This document shows, one piece after another, positions 1 to 6,784 of a DNA stretch of 10,924 nucleotides. Each line of letters opens with the position of its first letter. The stretch's first letter is position 1. The notes under the pieces are model-generated. The model was not told where the DNA came from, ran no database searches, and was given only the letters and a program-made list of their open reading frames with translations. A program made the position numbers and the translations under genes. Origin of the DNA: Alphaproteobacteria bacterium (lineage in GTDB: Bacteria > Pseudomonadota > Alphaproteobacteria > Sphingomonadales > Sphingomonadaceae); assembly GCA_018830415.1 (NCBI GenBank), contig JAHJSJ010000235.1:1-10924 (forward strand). The letters run 5' to 3'.

Positions 1-1
1 G

Positions 2-733
2 CTCGGCATTGAAACGCTGGGCGGGGTGTTCACCCGCATGATCGATCGCAACACCACCATCCCGACCAAGAAGACCCAGACCTATTCGACCGCCGAAGAC
101 AATCAGAACGCGGTCACGATCAAGGTCTATCAGGGCGAACGCGAAATGGCGGCGGATAACAAGATCCTCGGCAATTTCGACCTGATCGGTATTCCTCCGG
201 CGCCGCGCGGCGTGCCGCAGATCGAAGTCACCTTTGACATCGACGCCAACGGCATTGTCAGCGTTGCGGCCAAGGACAAGGGCACCGGCAAGGAACAGAC
301 GATCAAGATTCAGGCGTCGGGCGGTCTGACCGACAATGACATTGATCAGATGGTCAAGGACGCGGAAAAGTTTGCCGACGAAGACAAAAAACGCCGCGCC
401 GCTGCCGAAGCCCGCAATCAGGCCGACAGCCTTGTTCACGCGACCGAAAAGCAGCTTGAGGAACATGGCGACAAGATCGACGCCGCAACCAAGACCGCCG
501 TCGAAGAAGCCATCGCGGCGACCAAGACCGCGCTTGAAGGCGGCGACGCCGATGACATCAATGCCAAGGCGCAAGCCTTGACCGAAGCGGCGATGAAGAT
601 GGGCCAGCAGATCTACGAAAAGCAGCAGGCCGCAGGCCCCGATGGCGACGCGCCAGCAACGGGCGAAGCCGCCGCCGACGAAGAAGTCGTCGACGCCGAA
701 TTCTCCGAGGTTGATGAAGACAAGAAGGGCTAA
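2..733 (+). CDS. dnaK: Chaperone protein DnaK (Hsp70), 3' part only
   Basis: This is the C-terminal 243 residues of the ATP-dependent cytoplasmic chaperone DnaK, which binds exposed hydrophobic segments of unfolded proteins and cycles with DnaJ and GrpE. The reading frame is already open at the window edge, so the nucleotide-binding domain lies upstream. What is present starts inside the beta-sandwich substrate-binding domain (IETLGGVFTRMIDRNTTIP, then QGEREMAADNKILGNFDL and IPPAPRGVPQIEVTFDIDANG, all strongly conserved in Hsp70s). It continues through the helical lid, rich in Ala, Lys and Glu, to the conserved bacterial tail VVDAEFSEVDEDKKG. The in-frame ATG at position 38 and the first in-frame start at 26 are internal codons, not real starts. 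dnaJ follows on the same strand after 91 bp, the usual dnaKJ order, so cotranscription is likely. Identification is very secure from the sequence itself. Confidence 0.98.
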   Translation, partial: LGIETLGGVFTRMIDRNTTIPTKKTQTYSTAEDNQNAVTIKVYQGEREMAADNKILGNFDLIGIPPAPRGVPQIEVTFDIDANGIVSVAAKDKGTGKEQTIKIQASGGLTDNDIDQMVKDAEKFADEDKKRRAAAEARNQADSLVHATEKQLEEHGDKIDAATKTAVEEAIAATKTALEGGDADDINAKAQALTEAAMKMGQQIYEKQQAAGPDGDAPATGEAAADEEVVDAEFSEVDEDKKG

Positions 734-767
734 CGCCCCGATGCATCCCGCTGACCTGCCGCTGCGA

Positions 768-784
768 CCGGATCATGCATCCGG
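768..784 (+). other. Small hairpin in the dnaK-dnaJ spacer
   Basis: The spacer contains a perfect 6-bp inverted repeat, CCGGAT and ATCCGG, around a 5-nt loop CATGC. No T-run follows, so it is not a classic intrinsic terminator. The octamer ATGCATCC also occurs twice in the spacer, at 741-748 and 775-782, which could allow alternative pairing. A stem between dnaK and dnaJ could stabilise the dnaK mRNA end or lower dnaJ expression relative to dnaK; that role is inference. The rest of the 734-824 spacer shows only the dnaJ ribosome binding site (AGG at 814-816). Confidence 0.35.
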
Positions 785-824
785 CGCGGCGGCGGGCGGT
801 GGTCACGGGGAATAGGTCAAGACC

Positions 825-1961
825 ATGTCCAGCGCCCAGATTGATTATTACCAGACGCTCGAATGCGCCCGCGATGCGGATGGCGCGACGCTGAAAAGCG
901 CCTATCGCAAACTCGCGATGAAGTTCCACCCGGATCGCAATCCGGGCGATGCCGCGTGCGAGGCCAAGTTCAAGGCGATCAACGAGGCCTATGATTGCCT
1001 CAAAGACCCGCAAAAACGCGCTGCCTATGATCGCTACGGCCATCAGGCCTTCACCCAAGGGATGAACGGCGGCGGCGGTTTCGGCGGCGGCGGGCGCGGC
1101 GATTTTTCTGATATCGGCGATATCTTCGAAACGATCTTCGGCAGTGCCTTTGGCGGCGGCGGCGCGCAGCGACAGCAGAACCGGCGCGGCGCAGACTTGC
1201 GCTATGATATGCAGGTCACGCTTGAAGAGGCGTTCCACGGCAAATCGACCGAAATCGAAATCGAAGTTTCGCAAGCCTGCGACACCTGCAACGGCAGCGG
1301 CGCCACGCCCGGCACCAGCGAACGCCAGTGCAACCTGTGCCACGGCAACGGCAGTGTGCGCGCCAAGCAAGGCATGTTCGTGATCGAACGTCCGTGCCCC
1401 ACCTGCAACGGGCGCGGCAGCGTGATTGAAAACCCGTGCCGTGATTGCCGGGGTGAAGGGCGGGTGGACAAGGCCCAGACGCTATCCGTCGACATTCCCG
1501 CCGGGGTTGATACCGGCACCCGCATCCGCCTGTCAGGCAAGGGCGAGGCTGGCCAGCGCGGTTCGCCTGCTGGCGATCTGTATATTTTCCTCCACGTCGC
1601 GCAGCATTCGGTGTTTGAACGCGAAGGCACCACGCTCGCCACCCGCATTCCGGTGAGCTTCACCACCGCATCATTGGGTGGCTGCGTCGAGATTCCTGAT
1701 CTGGACGGCTCGACCAATCGACTCGACATTCCGGCGGGGATTCAGTCGGGCAAGCAGTTGCGGATTCGCGGCGCAGGGATGCCAGTGCTGCAAGGGCGCG
1801 GGCGCGGCGATCTGGTGGTGGAAATCGCGGTGGAAACACCGACCAAGCTTTCGCGCCGCCAGAAAGAAATCCTCGAAGAATTCCGCGCCACCGAAACCGG
1901 TGATGAATGCCCCGAAAGCCGCGGGTTTCTCGACAAGCTCAAGGAAGTCTTCGGGGGTTAG
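825..1961 (+). CDS. dnaJ: Chaperone protein DnaJ (Hsp40, class I)
   Basis: DnaJ is the J-domain cochaperone that delivers clients to DnaK and stimulates its ATPase. The 378-residue product has the full class I layout. The J domain spans about residues 6-72 with the essential HPD triad at 35-37. A Gly/Phe-rich linker covers about 79-113. Four CxxCxGxG zinc-finger repeats lie at 152-159, 169-176, 191-198 and 205-212, with all eight cysteines present. The C-terminal peptide-binding domains run from about 215 to 340. Length matches the family norm of about 375. The ATG at 825 puts the J domain at the N terminus, and AGG at 814-816 gives a plausible ribosome binding site at 8 nt spacing. It sits directly downstream of dnaK and converges with the patatin gene, whose stop lies 12 bp away. 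Nothing looks damaged or unusual. Confidence 0.98.
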   Translation: MSSAQIDYYQTLECARDADGATLKSAYRKLAMKFHPDRNPGDAACEAKFKAINEAYDCLKDPQKRAAYDRYGHQAFTQGMNGGGGFGGGGRGDFSDIGDIFETIFGSAFGGGGAQRQQNRRGADLRYDMQVTLEEAFHGKSTEIEIEVSQACDTCNGSGATPGTSERQCNLCHGNGSVRAKQGMFVIERPCPTCNGRGSVIENPCRDCRGEGRVDKAQTLSVDIPAGVDTGTRIRLSGKGEAGQRGSPAGDLYIFLHVAQHSVFEREGTTLATRIPVSFTTASLGGCVEIPDLDGSTNRLDIPAGIQSGKQLRIRGAGMPVLQGRGRGDLVVEIAVETPTKLSRRQKEILEEFRATETGDECPESRGFLDKLKEVFGG

Positions 1962-1980
1962 GGTCAGGACCTATTAACCC
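1955..1980. terminator. Possible bidirectional hairpin between convergent dnaJ and patatin gene
   Basis: GGGTTA (1955-1960) and TAACCC (1975-1980) form a perfect 6-bp stem, extended by a possible G-T pair. A second short stem, GGT with ACC, can form inside the loop. The structure covers both stop codons (TAG 1959-1961 of dnaJ, TTA 1974-1976 of the patatin gene read on the other strand). It is symmetrical, so it could end transcription from either side. Neither side has a clear T-run, which keeps confidence low. Confidence 0.4.
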
Positions 1981-4289
1981 AACCGCTCGCGCACTTCGAG
2001 GCGGATCTGTTCGATCAGCCCGCGCCCGCAGCGCCCCAACCCCTCCTCCTCGTCCAGCACGGCGAGGAATACTGCGCATTTGGCAGCGTCAATGGCTTCG
2101 CGCGGCATCCCCCCGCTGACGGTTGAGGCAACCAGATCGATCATCCGTTCGGCCCCGTGCAGGCGCCCCCACAGGTAATCATTCTCACGGTAATCGCGGC
2201 TGAAGAACGCACCGAAATTATAAAACTCGATCCCGCGCAGGGTCGCCGCGGTGCCGCCTTCGCGGATGCTGCGGGCGTCTTCGGGCGAGATGCGGTCGAT
2301 CTTGACCGGGTTGAATTCATCCAACCCTTCACGCCGCGACAGGGGCAGGGTGGCGACATCGTAGAACGGAAAGCCCAGATAGGTCAGCAGCATCCGCCGC
2401 TTGAGATTTTTGGGCATATCTTCAAGCGCATCGATCAGCATTTCTTCGGCGGCCAGATCGGTCGTTGGCAACAGGCGTTCGGTGGCGAGGAAATCGAGCA
2501 CTGCGCCGGGGGCTTGCCGCGCGTTGGCGGCCAATTGCGCGAACCGGGGCGATTGCAGCACGCCATCATCCGCGCGGTAATAGAGCGCGAGTATCTCGTA
2601 GAGACGGTCACGTGCTAGGTCGAGCGCATCGTCCGAGATTTCGGGATCAAGCGGCCAGTCACGCGCCAGTTTGCGCGCCAGCAATTGTAACCGGCGCATG
2701 CGAAACCCGGTGTCATGCGTACGGAAAAACGCGATTGCGCCCACGTTTGCGCCGCCATGTTCATCGGTAAGCCGATCAAGCCCGCGCTCCTCCAACTCGC
2801 CGCGCAAAGCATGAATGATCGGCGCGGGATCACCTTGATCCTGCCCAGAGGCCTTCAGCGTCAACCGCGCAAGTTGATCGAGGATGCCTTCAAACTTGGT
2901 CAGGGCATAGGCGCCAAACGCGTATCCGGCACGTTCGGCTGCGGCCTGCTGCGCCTTGGCCCGCCATCCCGCGAGCCGTTTGGGCGTCGGCCGGTCGAGC
3001 AGGAAGGTGTAGCCGAACAGCTTTTCCACCGCGAGGTCGATATCGGTCTGCAAATCCATCACGATCCGCTTCTGCCGCGCCGCATCGCGCGATTGCTGAT
3101 CGATCCGTTCCAGATCATCGCGGATCGGCTGTTCGCGCGGGATAGTGGACAGTGAACCGAAAATCGCTCCGAAAAAGCCCACTTCAGCGGTGCGGGTACC
3201 GGGATCGATCCCGCCGCCATCGGGGCGCGGGTCTAGATAGACGAACCGCCGGTCGACCTCGCGTTGCGCCGGGCGGCCATGAAGCGCGGATAGCGCCGCC
3301 CCGAACGGTGCGTTGACCAGCACCGATCCGTCGATCAGCGCAACATCATCAACCGTCCCGCGTGCAACATGGGTCGGCATGATCCTCCCCAGAAATGCCC
3401 CGCGTGTGGCCCAGTGGTGGCCTTCTGCCTCGGCCAAGTGGTCAATCTCTGCCAGAGTGAGCGGGGGGAATGCTCCCGGAAAGCTCGCCGTGGCGCGCGC
3501 GGCGAGCACCAGTTCAAGCCGGTCGGCAAGGCCAATGGCAGGATCATTGCCCACCCGTGCGCGGAAACAGATTGGCAGGCGGTGCTCCGCTTCTTCAATC
3601 TGCGGCGGGGAATTGAGCCGCAGGGTTTCGGGATGACCGCGAAAATCGGTAACAGTTACCGCCAGATCAACCGGATAGCCCGGCGGTAGCAGCGCGATGC
3701 CATCGCCTTCTGCCGCCATCTTACCCAGCGCCTCATACAGCATCGCCGAAAACTGATACCCCGAAAACGGCGGACTGAACCAGCGCCCGCGCACCAGCCG
3801 CGAAACCTTGCGCCGCACTTCGGCGCGGGTTTCGGGTGAGACGGTGGCGCTCACCGCGTTGCCCGGTCTGCGCAGCACCCATTCCGCAATCGGCTGCGCC
3901 CAGAACTTGGCATAACGCCACATTGGTTCGGCATCGGGATCGGTCAGCTTGCTGACATCGGCGTTTTCCAGCCACAGGTCGGTCAGCGGTTCAAGGCTGT
4001 GCCCGGCATGGATCGCCTGCGCCAGAAACACCGCGTTGATCCCGCCTGCGCTCGCCCCGGTGAGGATATCGGGCAGCACCCGCAGTTTCAGCCCGTGATC
4101 GCGTTCGATCGCTTCAAGAAATTCGCGATAGGCCGCCGCGACCCCGCCCAATGTCACGTCAGACGGATGGTGGAACGCCCGGCTCGCGCGGGCGAGGTGC
4201 CACACTTCCTTGGTGATGCCGTGCATATATACCGCCAGGCTGACGCCGCCGTAGCAGACAAGGGCAAGACGCAGTTCTTTTTGGCGCAT
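1974..4289 (-). CDS. Patatin-like phospholipase with long C-terminal extension
   Basis: The product is a predicted serine acyl hydrolase of the patatin family, which cleaves fatty acids from membrane lipids with a Ser-Asp dyad. In the 771-residue protein counted from the chosen ATG, the glycine-rich oxyanion-hole segment is CYGGVSLAVYMHG at 12-24. The nucleophile is Ser80 in GASAG (78-82), and the partner aspartate is Asp320 in DGS (320-322), where many patatins have DGG or DGA. ASFPGAFPP (268-276) is also typical. The region after about 340 is long, mostly helical-looking and without a motif I can name beyond the C-terminal part seen in large bacterial patatin-like proteins (DUF3376 type, from memory). 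I see no signal peptide or membrane segment, so it is probably cytoplasmic. The start at 4289 was chosen over an in-frame ATG at 4364 because AGGAA (plus-strand TTCCT 4297-4301) precedes it by 7 nt and the family homology begins there. The longer start would overlap radA. The gene is divergent from radA and convergent with dnaJ. Its physiological substrate is unknown. Confidence 0.9.
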   Translation of the reverse strand: MRQKELRLALVCYGGVSLAVYMHGITKEVWHLARASRAFHHPSDVTLGGVAAAYREFLEAIERDHGLKLRVLPDILTGASAGGINAVFLAQAIHAGHSLEPLTDLWLENADVSKLTDPDAEPMWRYAKFWAQPIAEWVLRRPGNAVSATVSPETRAEVRRKVSRLVRGRWFSPPFSGYQFSAMLYEALGKMAAEGDGIALLPPGYPVDLAVTVTDFRGHPETLRLNSPPQIEEAEHRLPICFRARVGNDPAIGLADRLELVLAARATASFPGAFPPLTLAEIDHLAEAEGHHWATRGAFLGRIMPTHVARGTVDDVALIDGSVLVNAPFGAALSALHGRPAQREVDRRFVYLDPRPDGGGIDPGTRTAEVGFFGAIFGSLSTIPREQPIRDDLERIDQQSRDAARQKRIVMDLQTDIDLAVEKLFGYTFLLDRPTPKRLAGWRAKAQQAAAERAGYAFGAYALTKFEGILDQLARLTLKASGQDQGDPAPIIHALRGELEERGLDRLTDEHGGANVGAIAFFRTHDTGFRMRRLQLLARKLARDWPLDPEISDDALDLARDRLYEILALYYRADDGVLQSPRFAQLAANARQAPGAVLDFLATERLLPTTDLAAEEMLIDALEDMPKNLKRRMLLTYLGFPFYDVATLPLSRREGLDEFNPVKIDRISPEDARSIREGGTAATLRGIEFYNFGAFFSRDYRENDYLWGRLHGAERMIDLVASTVSGGMPREAIDAAKCAVFLAVLDEEEGLGRCGRGLIEQIRLEVRERLG

Positions 4290-4296
4290 GAAGGGG

Positions 4297-4301
4297 TTCC
4301 T
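4297..4301 (-). promoter_or_regulatory. Ribosome binding site of the patatin gene (decides the start)
   Basis: On the minus strand, AGGAA lies 7 nt before the ATG at 4289. The upstream in-frame ATG at 4364 has no comparable site and sits one base from the radA start on the other strand. This supports the shorter 771-residue protein. Confidence 0.65.
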
Positions 4302-4306
4302 AACGT

Positions 4307-4332
4307 GCAATTGCTCTCCAACGCAATTGCGT
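4307..4332. repeat. Twin GCAATTGC palindromes in the divergent promoter region
   Basis: The self-complementary octamer GCAATTGC occurs at 4307-4314 and again at 4323-4330, with centres 16 bp apart (about one and a half helical turns). The second copy extends to a perfect 12-bp palindrome, ACGCAATTGCGT (4321-4332). Its last two bases are the first two bases of the SOS box. Paired palindromes between divergent genes look like binding sites for a dimeric regulator, but I cannot name the protein, and chance is not excluded. Confidence 0.45.
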
Positions 4333-4355
4333 TCTTTATCTGTTCTGGTTACAGA
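4327..4355 (+). promoter_or_regulatory. Candidate sigma-70-type promoter of radA
   Basis: TTGCGT (4327-4332) and TACAGA (4350-4355) are separated by 17 bp and form a weak but correctly spaced -35/-10 pair. The SOS box lies in the spacer between them, as expected for LexA repression. If correct, transcription would begin at or just before the radA ATG (4363), giving a nearly leaderless mRNA. This agrees with the lack of a Shine-Dalgarno sequence there. A competing reading is TTGCTC (4311-4316) with TTTATC (4335-4340), spacer 18, which would leave a leader of roughly 15 nt. No convincing promoter was found for the divergent patatin gene. Confidence 0.35.
4331..4345. promoter_or_regulatory. LexA-binding SOS box (alphaproteobacterial type)
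   Basis: The sequence GTTC-TTTATCT-GTTC is an exact match to GTTC-N7-GTTC, the direct-repeat operator recognised by LexA in alphaproteobacteria (it reads GAAC-N7-GAAC on the other strand). It lies 17 bp before the radA ATG and 41 bp before the patatin ATG, in the spacer of the candidate radA promoter. Damage-inducible control of radA fits its repair function. One box could also act on the divergent patatin gene. The match is seen directly; LexA occupancy is inferred. Confidence 0.7.
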
Positions 4356-4362
4356 ATCGCGC

Positions 4363-5730
4363 ATGGCGAAATCAAAAAAGCGGTTTGTGTGTCAGGCGTG
4401 CGGCTCGGTTTCCCCGCGCTGGCAGGGGCAATGCGCCGATTGCAGTGCGTGGAACACGCTGGTGGAGGATGTTCCGGCCACGGTGTTTTCGCAAAAGCAT
4501 GACCTTTCGCGCGGCGGGCGGGCGGTGGCGTTTGAACCGCTCAATGCGCCGACGCAGCTTCCGGTGCGCAAATCGACCGGGATGGCGGAATTTGACCGGT
4601 CGCTGGGCGGCGGGCTGGTGCCGGGCAGCGCGGTGCTGATCGGCGGCGATCCGGGGATCGGCAAATCGACCTTGTTGCTTCAATGCGCGGCCACCATCGC
4701 GCGATCTGGCAATGATGTGGTCTATGTCAGCGGTGAAGAGGCCGCGGGCCAGGTGCGGCTGCGCGCTAGCCGCATGGGTGTGGCCGATGCGCCGATCCGG
4801 CTCGCTTCGGAAACATCGGTGCGCGATATTCTGACGACGCTGGGTGAGAGCGATCCGCCCGCGCTGCTGGTGATCGATTCGATCCAGACGATGCATTCCG
4901 ACACTATCGAAGGCGCGCCCGGCACGGTCAGCCAGGTGCGCGGATGCGCGCTCGAACTGATCCGCTATGCCAAGGAAACCGGCTGCGTGGTGGTGCTGGT
5001 CGGCCATGTCACCAAGGACGGCACGATTGCCGGGCCGCGCGTGCTGGAACACATGGTCGATGTGGTGATGAGTTTCGAAGGAGAACGCAGCCACCAGTAC
5101 CGCATCCTGCGCGCGTTGAAGAACCGGTTCGGCGCGGTCGATGAAATCGGCGTGTTCGCGATGGCGAATGAAGGGCTGGAGGAAGTCGCCAATCCTTCGC
5201 TGCTGTTCCTGTCGGGCCGCGATGCGCCGCTGGCGGGCAGTGCGGTATTCCCGGCATTGGAAGGTACGCGCCCGGTGCTGGTGGAAATTCAGGCGCTGAT
5301 CGTCCGGCTGCAATCGGGCGCAACCCCGCGCCGCGCAGTGGTGGGCTGGGACAGCGGGCGCATGGCGATGCTGCTCGCGGTGCTCGAATCGCGCTGCGGG
5401 CTGAATTTCAGCTCGGCCGAGGTCTATCTGAACATCGCCGGGGGATACCGCCTGACCGATCCGGCGGCAGACCTTGCGGTGGCTGCGGCGCTGGTATCGG
5501 CGCTGGCCGACCGGCCACTGCCTGACAAGGCGGCGTGGTTCGGGGAAGTATCGCTGGCAGGCGAGATTCGCCCGGTCGCCCATGCTCCGCTGCGCCTGCG
5601 CGAAGCGGCCAAGCTGGGCTTTGCCCGCTGCTATGGCCCGGCGGGCGCGGCGGCCGGCGCACCGGGGGCGGAGTTTCGCGGATTGGGGCAATTGGCGAAC
5701 CTCGTTGACCAGGTGATGGGTAACGCATAA
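4363..5730 (+). CDS. radA: DNA repair protein RadA (Sms)
   Basis: RadA is a RecA-like, DnaB-like ATPase that promotes branch migration of recombination intermediates during DNA repair. The 455-residue protein shows the complete domain order. An N-terminal C4 zinc finger uses Cys10, Cys13, Cys24 and Cys27. The Walker A motif is GGDPGIGKST (94-103, Lys101) and the Walker B strand is LLVID (168-172). The RadA-specific KNRFG motif is at 253-257. A C-terminal Lon-protease-like domain follows from about 290, ending near the usual family length. The ATG at 4363 was chosen because MAKSKKRFVCQACG is the standard RadA N terminus. An in-frame ATG at 4288 would add 25 residues of non-homologous sequence running through the SOS box. 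No clear Shine-Dalgarno precedes 4363. The gene heads a compact same-strand run ending with alr, and cvpA begins about 11 bp downstream. Likely LexA-controlled through the upstream SOS box. Confidence 0.97.
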   Translation: MAKSKKRFVCQACGSVSPRWQGQCADCSAWNTLVEDVPATVFSQKHDLSRGGRAVAFEPLNAPTQLPVRKSTGMAEFDRSLGGGLVPGSAVLIGGDPGIGKSTLLLQCAATIARSGNDVVYVSGEEAAGQVRLRASRMGVADAPIRLASETSVRDILTTLGESDPPALLVIDSIQTMHSDTIEGAPGTVSQVRGCALELIRYAKETGCVVVLVGHVTKDGTIAGPRVLEHMVDVVMSFEGERSHQYRILRALKNRFGAVDEIGVFAMANEGLEEVANPSLLFLSGRDAPLAGSAVFPALEGTRPVLVEIQALIVRLQSGATPRRAVVGWDSGRMAMLLAVLESRCGLNFSSAEVYLNIAGGYRLTDPAADLAVAAALVSALADRPLPDKAAWFGEVSLAGEIRPVAHAPLRLREAAKLGFARCYGPAGAAAGAPGAEFRGLGQLANLVDQVMGNA

Positions 5731-5741
5731 TCGTGTCGGCC

Positions 5742-6287
5742 ATGACCGGCTTCGACATCATCATCCTGATCATCATCGGCGTTGCCGCTGTTGGCGGGTT
5801 CATGCGCGGATTGGTGCAAGAAGTGCTGTCGCTCGCATCGTGGATCATGGCTGCAGTCGCGCTCCATTTCATGCATCCGGTGCTGACCGATGGGCTGCGC
5901 AATGTTTACAGCGCTGAACCGACGACCCCGCTGCTGGCTTTCGTGCTGCTGCTGCTGATCCCCTATGCGGCGATGAAGGTGATCATCGGCACGGCAAGCG
6001 GCGCGTCAGATGGCGCGATTCTCGGCCCGATTGATCGTGTGCTCGGCTTTGGCTTCGGCGCGATCAAAGGCGTGCTGATCGCGATTTTCGCGTTTTCGCT
6101 GCTGGCCATCGGGTTTGACGATTCGTGGGGTTACAAGGGGCGACCCACCTGGATAACCACCGCGCGCACCTATCCTGCCGCCGATACGTTCTCACGCGAT
6201 TTGCTGCCGATGATTGCGGTGCGGCGTGATGAATTGCGCCGCGAATCCGAAGCGCAGGAAGCCGCGGCAGCAAAGGCTGCGGGCTGA
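5742..6287 (+). CDS. cvpA: CvpA family inner-membrane protein
   Basis: This 181-residue protein belongs to the CvpA family, named for a role in colicin V production in E. coli; the general function is poorly defined (envelope homeostasis). The N-terminal MTGFDIIILIIIGVAAVGGF followed by MRG at 21-23 and VQEVLSLASW is characteristic. Four membrane segments are visible, at about 4-20, 27-45, 63-82 and 101-121. The family motif IDRVLGFGFGAIKG (97-110) precedes the last one. The C-terminal tail is charged and Ala/Glu-rich, probably cytoplasmic. The ATG at 5742 is preferred because CvpA proteins usually begin there. A GTG at 5733 (three residues longer, 2 bp after the radA stop) is equally open and neither has a strong ribosome binding site. 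Such tight spacing suggests translational coupling to radA. In many alphaproteobacteria purF follows radA-cvpA; here it does not. Confidence 0.92.
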   Translation: MTGFDIIILIIIGVAAVGGFMRGLVQEVLSLASWIMAAVALHFMHPVLTDGLRNVYSAEPTTPLLAFVLLLLIPYAAMKVIIGTASGASDGAILGPIDRVLGFGFGAIKGVLIAIFAFSLLAIGFDDSWGYKGRPTWITTARTYPAADTFSRDLLPMIAVRRDELRRESEAQEAAAAKAAG

Positions 6288-6292
6288 TCGCC

Positions 6293-6733
6293 ATGACTGC
6301 AACGCGCCCGGCGAAGCTTTATTCGCCCGCGCTGCTTGGTCTGGCGACCGGGCTGGCGCGGTTTCCCTTCGACCCTGCGCTGCCATTGCAGGCCGAAGCC
6401 AGATCGCGCACTTGCGGCAGTGCCGTGACGATCGGATTGGTACTGGATCAGCATGGGTGCATCGCCGGGATCGGGATGCAGATCAGCGCCTGCGCCATTG
6501 GTCAGGCATCGGCGGCGCTACTGGCCGAAAGTGCAGCAGGCGCCGACGCAGGCTCCATCACCACCACAACCGAAGCGCTGGAACGCTGGCTGGCAGGCGA
6601 GGGGACTTTGCCGCCGTGGTCCGGATTGGCTGTACTGGCTCCCGCGCGCGAACACACTGGCCGCCATGGTGCCTTATTGTTGCCGTGGAAGGCTGCCTGC
6701 ATGGCGCTTTCAAGCGGCGCGGCCTGCGGCTAG
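6293..6733 (+). CDS. IscU/NifU-like iron-sulfur scaffold homologue, cysteine-depleted
   Basis: This 146-residue protein resembles the small IscU/NifU N-terminal fold that holds nascent Fe-S clusters. The recognisable parts are R-T-C-G-S (Cys41), aligned with the first ligand loop of IscU, and S-A-C-A-I-G-Q-A-S (Cys67), matching the second, GCAIS-type loop. The third is R-H-G-A-L-L-L-P-W-K (124-133), which matches the SufU/IscU third-ligand region, except that the cysteine after His125 is Gly126. The Asp normally two residues after the first cysteine is Ser43. Further cysteines at 56, 136 and 145 are outside the usual ligand positions. It therefore may not assemble a cluster in the normal way. 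The ATG lies 5 bp after the cvpA stop, so it is in the same operon. From memory, similar proteins in sphingomonads are annotated as Fe-S assembly scaffolds. Function here is inferred from weak similarity only. Confidence 0.65.
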   Translation: MTATRPAKLYSPALLGLATGLARFPFDPALPLQAEARSRTCGSAVTIGLVLDQHGCIAGIGMQISACAIGQASAALLAESAAGADAGSITTTTEALERWLAGEGTLPPWSGLAVLAPAREHTGRHGALLLPWKAACMALSSGAACG

Positions 6734-6784
6734 GGATTGAACAACAAGGCCGCGACAAAGGCTGCGCGAAGGGGATAGAGAAAC

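Noticed and set aside
558..1370. 270-codon open frame on the minus strand across the dnaK end and dnaJ
   Set aside because: Overlaps two certain genes; the Ala/Arg-rich translation is typical of an antisense shadow.
1974..4345. Patatin gene as part of an anti-phage (CBASS-like) system
   Set aside because: Patatin effectors in CBASS sit next to a nucleotidyltransferase; the neighbours here are dnaJ and radA, so there is no support for a defence operon.
4290..4364. Longer N termini for both the patatin protein (ATG 4364) and RadA (ATG 4288)
   Set aside because: Each would run through the SOS box and palindromes, overlap the other gene, and add residues with no family similarity; the shorter starts fit family N termini, and the patatin one has a ribosome binding site.
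2157..4502. Several plus-strand open frames (2157-2618, 2715-3155, 3999-4502) opposite the patatin gene
   Set aside because: The patatin gene has catalytic motifs and continuous homology; these frames show none.
4372..5691. Long open frame (439 codons) antisense to radA
   Set aside because: It lies fully opposite a clear radA gene, its translation is dominated by Arg, Gln, His and Ala as expected for a shadow frame in GC-rich DNA, and no family motif is visible.
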